Source of the DNA: an uncultured Collinsella sp.
GTDB lineage: Bacteria; Actinomycetota; Coriobacteriia; Coriobacteriales; Coriobacteriaceae
Assembly: GCA_900555815.1 (NCBI GenBank)
Contig: USMR01000014.1
Span: 1 to 10,757 of the forward strand
Length of the DNA stretch: 10,757 nucleotides
Direction of reading: 5' to 3'
The notes under the pieces are model-generated. The model was not told the DNA's origin and searched no databases. It worked only from the letters and a program-made list of their open reading frames with translations. Shown piece by piece: positions 8,427 to 10,757 of the stretch. A program made the translations under genes and the position numbers. Positions within the stretch are counted from its first letter, which is position 1. Each line of letters begins with the position of its first letter.

Positions 8427-9398
8427 ATGGGTAAAACGGTTGTTTCCGTCGGCGAGATCATGATGCGGCTCTCACCCAACACTGCGCTTTCCCTGGCCTA
8501 CCAGGGCGACAAGGCCGCTTACGTCTCCGTTGTCCCGGCCAACCGTCTGGGCGAGTGCGCCCTGCGTTCGCTGAAGGCCTACGGCGTCGACACCACGCGC
8601 GTCGTGCGTCAGGGCGACCGTCTTGGCTCCTATGTGTTTGAGGTCGGCGCCTCGCAGCGCGGTAACGGTTGCGTCTACGACCGCAAGTACTCTGCCATCA
8701 ACATGGCCAAGCGCGACGTCTTTAACTGGGACGAGATCCTCAAGGGCATCGATGTCTTCTATTTCTCCGGCGTGACCCCCGCCGTCTCCGATGAGATGGC
8801 CGCCGCCTGCAAGGAGGCGCTCGCCGTCTGCCGCGCCAAGGGCATCACCACCGTGTGCGACGTGAACTATCGCGGCAAGATGTGGTCGCCCGAGAAGTCG
8901 CAGGCCACCATGAGGGAACTCCTGCCGCTCGTCGACATCTGCATCGCCAACGACGAGGATGCGCCTGCTGGCCTCGGTATGACCTGCGTCTCTGGCTCCC
9001 TTGCCCACGGCATCGAGGAGCGCGACACCTATGTCGAGATGGCCCGTCAGATCTGCGCCGAGTACGGCTGCAAGAAGGTCGCCTCGGTCGTCCGCAACAT
9101 CTCCTGCGTCGAGCGCTCCATCTGGATGGGCATGCTCTTTGAGGCCGAGAGCGGCGAGCACTGGTTCTCCCCTGCTCACGACGTGCACGTACTCGAGGGC
9201 GTTGCCGCCGGCGACGCTTTCAACGCCGGCCTCGTCCATGCCCTCATCAACGACTTTGACCCGCAGGATGCCGTCAACTACGCGATTGCAGCCTCGATCC
9301 TCAAGCTCACTATCAAGGGCGATTCCAACTTGGTGACCGCAGGCGAGATCGCAGCCGTGGCATCCGCCGCCGACGGTGGCACCCGCGTCGCGCGCTAG
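8427..9398 (+). CDS. kdgK: PfkB-family 2-keto-3-deoxygluconate kinase, internally shortened
   Basis: Homologue of KDG kinase, which phosphorylates 2-keto-3-deoxygluconate to KDPG, the substrate of the eda product encoded next. 323 residues from the chosen start (AAGGAA upstream); a longer frame from 8364 would run through the leader hairpin. Family landmarks: VGEIMMRLSP at the N-terminus, YGVDTTRVVR, GASQR...VYDRKYSAI, CDVNYRGKMWSPE, IANDED, VAAGDAFNAGL with the catalytic base D263, and AASILKLTIKGDSNLVT. Two oddities stand out. The N-terminal region jumps from RLSPN directly to TALSLAYQGD, so about 21 residues carrying the sugar-binding GG.EAN motif are missing. The anion-hole motif, usually DRVGGGD or GAGD, reads EGVAAGD. 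The family is clear from the rest of the protein; whether it is active is doubtful. Confidence 0.88.
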   Translation: MGKTVVSVGEIMMRLSPNTALSLAYQGDKAAYVSVVPANRLGECALRSLKAYGVDTTRVVRQGDRLGSYVFEVGASQRGNGCVYDRKYSAINMAKRDVFNWDEILKGIDVFYFSGVTPAVSDEMAAACKEALAVCRAKGITTVCDVNYRGKMWSPEKSQATMRELLPLVDICIANDEDAPAGLGMTCVSGSLAHGIEERDTYVEMARQICAEYGCKKVASVVRNISCVERSIWMGMLFEAESGEHWFSPAHDVHVLEGVAAGDAFNAGLVHALINDFDPQDAVNYAIAASILKLTIKGDSNLVTAGEIAAVASAADGGTRVAR

Positions 9399-9412
9399 TC
9401 CGTCTCCATTCC

Positions 9413-9452
9413 GCGGGCCGCAGCTTTCCAATCCCATACCCCTGCGGCCCGC
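9413..9452 (+). repeat. GC-rich hairpin after kdgK
   Basis: GCGGGCCGCAG (9413-9423) pairs perfectly with CTGCGGCCCGC (9442-9452) around an 18-base loop, 14 bases after the kdgK stop. No run of T follows, so it is more likely an mRNA 3'-end stabiliser or repeat than an intrinsic terminator. Confidence 0.6.
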
Positions 9453-9520
9453 TCCCCGATTCCTCCGGTCGGGCAAAACCACCAGTCCCATTCCGGTTTT
9501 GTCTGGCATTCCCTACATGA

Positions 9521-9601
9521 CTGGTCGAGCAGCCGGTTTTGGAATTGCTTGAACCCCAAGCAGTGCCTCCGATAACCAATCCAAAATCGGCTCCTGACCA
9601 G
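9521..9601. repeat. Imperfect long inverted repeat in the kdgK-eda spacer
   Basis: The segment starting CTGGTC (9521) and running through GCCGGTTTTGGA matches, with small gaps, the reverse complement of the segment ending TCCAAAATCGGCTCCTGACCAG (written in part; 9581-9602). A short TGCTTG/CAAGCA stem lies inside. It could be an intergenic repeat or a structured eda leader. Confidence 0.5.
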
Positions 9602-9651
9602 CACATTTGGTAATCACGCGCCCATGCGCGCCACACATCGAAAGGAACATC

Positions 9652-10293
9652 ATGTTCGATCAGTTCTACACCACGCTTGAGTCCCTGGGCATCGTGCCGG
9701 TCGTTGTGCTCGACAAGGTCGAGGACGCCGCCCCGCTCGCCCACGCTCTTATGGCAGCTGGCATGAAGTCCGCCGAGGTCACCTTCCGCACCGCCTGCGC
9801 CGCCGAGTGCATCGCCGCTATGGCCGAGGCCGAGCCCGAGATGTGCGTTGGCGCCGGCACTGTCCTGACCGTCGAGCAGGTTGAGCAGGCCCGCGCCGCC
9901 GGTGCCAAGTTCATCGTCTCCCCGGGTTACAACGAGGACGTCGTGAAGCATTGCATCGACATCGAGCTGCCCGTCCTTCCCGGCACCGTGACCCCCTCCG
10001 AGGTCACCGCAGCCGAGAACCTGGGCCTCAAGGTCACCAAGTTCTTCCCCGCGTCCCAGTATGGCGGCCTGAACACCATCAAGGCCCTCGCCGCTCCGTT
10101 TGTCGGTCACCGCTTTATGCCTACCGGCGGCGTGAGCACCGCCAACGTCGAGGAGTACCTGAGCTCCTCCGCCATCATCGCCTGCGGTGGCACCTGGATG
10201 GTCAAGCCGGCCCTGTTTGCCGACGGCGACTTCTCCAAGGTCGAGCAGATCGCCCGCGAGGCCATGGACGTCGTCAAGAAGGTCCGCGGCTAG
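9652..10293 (+). CDS. eda: KDPG/KHG aldolase
   Basis: 2-keto-3-deoxy-6-phosphogluconate aldolase, a cytoplasmic class I TIM-barrel aldolase that splits KDPG into pyruvate and glyceraldehyde-3-phosphate. 213 residues, a typical length. Key residues are intact: catalytic glutamate E42 in AEVTFRT, the VGAGTVLT strand (66-73), SPG (90-92), the Schiff-base lysine K130 in KVTKFFPA, MPTGG (156-160) and ACGGTWMV (177-184). The start at 9652 follows AAAGGA about six bases upstream; the in-frame ATG at 9607 has no such support. It lies 253 bases after kdgK on the same strand and ends in a strong terminator, so it is probably the last gene of the LacI-controlled unit, although the gap could hold its own promoter. 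Confidence 0.95.
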   Translation: MFDQFYTTLESLGIVPVVVLDKVEDAAPLAHALMAAGMKSAEVTFRTACAAECIAAMAEAEPEMCVGAGTVLTVEQVEQARAAGAKFIVSPGYNEDVVKHCIDIELPVLPGTVTPSEVTAAENLGLKVTKFFPASQYGGLNTIKALAAPFVGHRFMPTGGVSTANVEEYLSSSAIIACGGTWMVKPALFADGDFSKVEQIAREAMDVVKKVRG

Positions 10294-10310
10294 GTTTAGC
10301 TCTCTATCGT

Positions 10311-10348
10311 GAAAGGGGGCGTGGCCTAGACCTCGCCCCCTTTCTTTT
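10311..10348 (+). terminator. Intrinsic terminator of eda
   Basis: GAAAGGGGGCG (10311-10321) pairs perfectly with CGCCCCCTTTC (10334-10344) across a 12-base loop and is followed by TTTT. It begins 17 bases after the eda stop codon. Confidence 0.93.
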
Positions 10349-10449
10349 AAAGCGGCTCGGAAGCGCGCCGTTTCCGTCACGAACAAGAACCAAAACCGTC
10401 TTGTATGCTGATAGAACGTGACGGAAGCGACACGCCCCCGAGCCGCTTT
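10349..10449 (-). repeat. 33-bp imperfect inverted repeat, possible small RNA or MITE
   Basis: Arms 10349-10381 and 10417-10449 match at 28 of 33 positions around a 35-base loop. Read as minus-strand RNA, four of the five mismatches become G-U pairs and only one C-A mismatch remains; read as plus-strand RNA those four are A-C mismatches. This favours a folded minus-strand transcript. The ends read AAAGCGG and CCGCTTT. Confidence 0.7.
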
Positions 10450-10514
10450 GTATAATCGGCTGGCAGTCGCGCTCAACTGAGCCACTTCGGTAAAAGCCGA
10501 GCCATCAAAACAGC

Positions 10515-10575
10515 TGCGGCGCCGTCTGGAGGAATGGACCTTTGCTTCCGGTCTTTTCCTCCAAGCGGCACCGCA
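10515..10575. repeat. 26-bp stem palindrome
   Basis: Positions 10515-10540 pair with 10550-10575 with three mismatches and two G-U pairs around a 9-base loop. The stem includes GGAGGAA paired with TTCCTCC. TCTTTG follows, too weak for a confident terminator. Function unknown. Confidence 0.65.
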
Positions 10576-10603
10576 TCTTTGTGCCCCGGTCACACCCCAA
10601 CGC

Positions 10604-10670
10604 AGTTGCGGTGAAATAGGGACTGTTTGCGCCACCTAGGTCACAAAACAGTCCCTATTTCACCGCAACT
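10604..10670. repeat. Perfect 25-bp inverted repeat
   Basis: Positions 10604-10628 and 10646-10670 are exact reverse complements (core GGTGAAATAGGGACTG) around a 17-base loop. It lies 15 bases after the end of the minus-strand gene. No U-tract follows on either strand, so it looks like a REP-type intergenic palindrome that may also act as a 3'-end structure. Confidence 0.85.
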
Positions 10671-10684
10671 TATATGGGGATTGA

Positions 10685-10757
10685 TTAGATGAACGAGTCT
10701 TTGGACAGCTCAAAATAGTCGGGATGCAAGGCGATAACCGGACCTTGCTCTTCGGGC
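10685..10757 (-). CDS. C-terminal end of an unidentified protein
   Basis: Only the last 23 codons and a TAA stop lie in the window, reading PEEQGPVIALHPDY followed by FELSKDSFI. The residue composition and the minus-strand orientation suggest a real gene end, but the fragment is too short to assign to a family. Confidence 0.5.
   Translation of the reverse strand, partial: PEEQGPVIALHPDYFELSKDSFI

Larger units (their letters stand above)
10294..10684. other. Palindrome-rich spacer after eda
   Basis: The 391 bases between eda and the next gene hold the eda terminator and three further long palindromes (10349-10449, 10515-10575, 10604-10670). A TATAAT-like sequence lies at 10451-10456, and no convincing coding frame is present. 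Confidence 0.6.

Noticed and set aside
9395..9604. Possible Trp-rich 69-residue protein on the minus strand between kdgK and eda
   Set aside because: No Shine-Dalgarno site, and its span coincides with the inverted repeats, which explain the open frame better.
10470..10500. tRNA D-arm-like sequence on the minus strand (GGCTCAGTTGAGC)
   Set aside because: The D-loop is too short, and no anticodon stem or T-arm can be formed; at most a chance likeness or a remnant.
9313..10635. Long minus-strand open frame (440 codons) across eda
   Set aside because: It overlaps eda, the eda terminator and the palindromes, and its sequence is the shadow of eda with no recognisable domain.

Overview
The window looks like chromosomal DNA of a high-GC Gram-positive anaerobe, most probably a gut Coriobacteriia (Collinsella-like). 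The reasons are the GC-rich coding sequence, an actinobacterial-style GlnR beside a glutamine synthetase gene, and strong Shine-Dalgarno sites throughout. The taxonomic call is inference. No rRNA, complete tRNA, CRISPR array or insertion sequence is visible.

Left part (1-4952): three genes on the minus strand. ligA (NAD-dependent DNA ligase) runs off the left edge and lacks its C-terminal end. It is separated from htrA by a 447-base spacer that holds a perfect 29-bp inverted repeat with a 145-bp interior. htrA encodes a membrane-anchored serine protease with one PDZ domain and a strong intrinsic terminator. Next comes a GlnR-like OmpR-family regulator, also with its own terminator.

Middle (4953-7170), also minus strand: a glutamine synthetase-like gene sits directly upstream of glnR and probably shares its transcript. 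The synthetase lacks about 50 residues in the N-terminal half, and several otherwise near-invariant metal ligands are replaced. Upstream of it is a two-gene HEPN/MNT toxin-antitoxin module. Its antitoxin is a fusion of a RelB/DinJ ribbon-helix-helix domain to an MntA-type nucleotidyltransferase, and an imperfect inverted repeat in its promoter is a candidate operator.

Right part (7170-10757): a LacI-family repressor (minus) is divergent from a 2-keto-3-deoxygluconate kinase (kdgK) and KDPG aldolase (eda) on the plus strand. Together these turn KDG into pyruvate and glyceraldehyde-3-phosphate, a uronate/Entner-Doudoroff-type branch. Two LacI-type operators lie just downstream of a plausible kdgK promoter, followed by a large hairpin with alternative folds. 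The kinase lacks about 21 residues that normally carry the sugar-binding GG.E.N motif. After eda come an intrinsic terminator and three long palindromes, then the C-terminal end of an unidentified minus-strand gene.

The points most worth following up are the fused RHH-nucleotidyltransferase antitoxin, the degenerate glutamine synthetase paired with GlnR, the shortened kinase, and the unexplained palindromes at 2232-2434 and 10349-10670.
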